Positions 5,333 through 5,622 of a stretch of 5,622 bases of DNA are shown piece by piece. Position numbers and translations under genes: made by a program. Every line of letters begins with the position of its first letter. Positions within the stretch are counted from its first letter, which is position 1. A model generated the notes under the pieces. It was not told the origin of the DNA, searched no databases, and saw only the letters and a list, made by a program, of their open reading frames with translations. Origin of the DNA: Bacillota bacterium (lineage in GTDB: Bacteria; Bacillota; Clostridia; Lachnospirales; Lachnospiraceae); NCBI GenBank assembly GCA_023436765.1, contig JAEZHX010000092.1, forward strand, positions 1 to 5,622. The letters run 5' to 3'.

Positions 5333-5553
5333 ATGACAGTATATGTCTTCCCTTATTGCATACAAAATATCATTAATGACCTGTTACGTGCAGGACTTAT
5401 GAAATGATAAAGAAATATCCCATGATGAGTCCTGCTTTTACGGACTTGATATATGATTTTAAGGATACACTACAATAAAGGCTTAATGGTAATATAACTA
5501 TATTTGATTACAATGAGGAATTTGGATTAAGAATCGAAAAGGTGGTGAACAAC
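5333..5553 (+). pseudogene. Short decayed coding remnant upstream of the GGCT-like gene
   Basis: Two frames give protein-like sequence in series. From the ATG at 5333 the frame reads a 24-residue peptide containing IINDLLRAGLMK, ending in TGATAA at 5405-5410. A shift of one frame then gives KKYPMMSPAFTDLIYDFKDT (from 5410), stopped by TAA at 5476-5478. The same frame continues as NGNITIFDYNEEFGLRIEKV up to the next start codon. The amino acid pattern suggests coding origin, but the lesions (TGA, TAA and a frameshift) mean it cannot make one protein. The family is not recognised. The region is short, so chance is a real alternative. Confidence 0.35.
5390..5435 (+). repeat. Inverted repeat GCAGGACT / AGTCCTGC
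   Basis: GCAGGACT (5390-5397) and AGTCCTGC (5428-5435) are a perfect 8-bp inverted repeat with a 30-nt loop, followed by TTTTA. The AGTCC arm can instead pair with GGACT at 5442-5446, so two exclusive hairpins are possible. It may be a weak terminator or attenuator before the 5554 gene, or a chance match inside the coding remnant. Confidence 0.4.
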
Positions 5554-5622
5554 ATGAATGAAAAGGAAGAAATATATCTCTTTGTATACGGAACATTAAT
5601 GAGCAGTTGTAGACAGAATCAA
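5554..5622 (+). CDS. Gamma-glutamylcyclotransferase-like protein, 5' end only
   Basis: The first 23 codons of a gene are cut by the right edge of the window. After a charged MNEKEE start, the peptide IYLFVYGTLM carries the N-terminal beta-strand and YGTL motif typical of the GGCT / AIG2-like fold. That family includes gamma-glutamylcyclotransferases and gamma-glutamylamine cyclotransferases, which release 5-oxoproline; many bacterial members have no assigned substrate. The start is supported by AAGGTGG (5539-5545) with an 8-nt spacer. The catalytic Glu lies beyond the edge and cannot be checked. A possible -10 TACAAT at 5509-5514 has only a weak -35. The reading frame stays open upstream to 5479 but has no better start codon. 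Confidence 0.75.
   Translation, partial: MNEKEEIYLFVYGTLMSSCRQNQ

Overview
The window looks like a chromosomal segment of a low-GC Firmicute, most likely a clostridial / Lachnospiraceae-type anaerobe. The evidence is AT-rich intergenic DNA, strong AGGAGG-like ribosome binding sites, sigma-A promoters with extended -10 elements, a clostridial PdaB-like deacetylase with a TFDTAWG motif, and Firmicute-type GalM and Upp proteins. Genus-level placement is inference.

Left part (1-690): a divergent control region. On the minus strand a near-consensus promoter (TTGACA, 17 bp, TATACT) drives a long leader that contains a cobalamin (B12) riboswitch and ends in an intrinsic terminator at the left edge. 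The controlled gene lies outside the window. On the plus strand an extended -10 promoter drives galM. The roughly 130 bp between the two promoters hold nested inverted repeats.

Middle (688-2650): galM (aldose 1-epimerase, plus) and upp (uracil phosphoribosyltransferase, minus) converge. The 226 bp between them hold two related terminator hairpins, a 12-bp direct repeat, and a perfect 19-bp inverted copy of the last codons of galM plus the bases that follow them.

2650-3640: about 1 kb without an intact gene. A decayed coding sequence (about 2762-3282, plus) can still be read. In the best frame path its only stops are TAG, and it runs into an intrinsic terminator. An AT-rich leader and a promoter for the next gene follow.

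3642-4964: a small two-TM protein of unknown function, then a membrane-anchored NodB-type polysaccharide deacetylase (PdaB-like, probably cell wall or spore cortex), closed by a good terminator.

Right end: mostly featureless AT-rich DNA, a second short decayed coding remnant (5333-5553), and the first 23 codons of a gamma-glutamylcyclotransferase-like (AIG2/GGCT fold) gene cut by the window edge.

The genes do not form one pathway. They are separate short units: sugar anomer conversion, uracil salvage, envelope modification and a B12-controlled unit off the left edge, divided by terminators and gene remnants. I see no convincing new multi-gene system. The most unusual parts are the galM-upp repeat cluster and the amber-only gene remnant.
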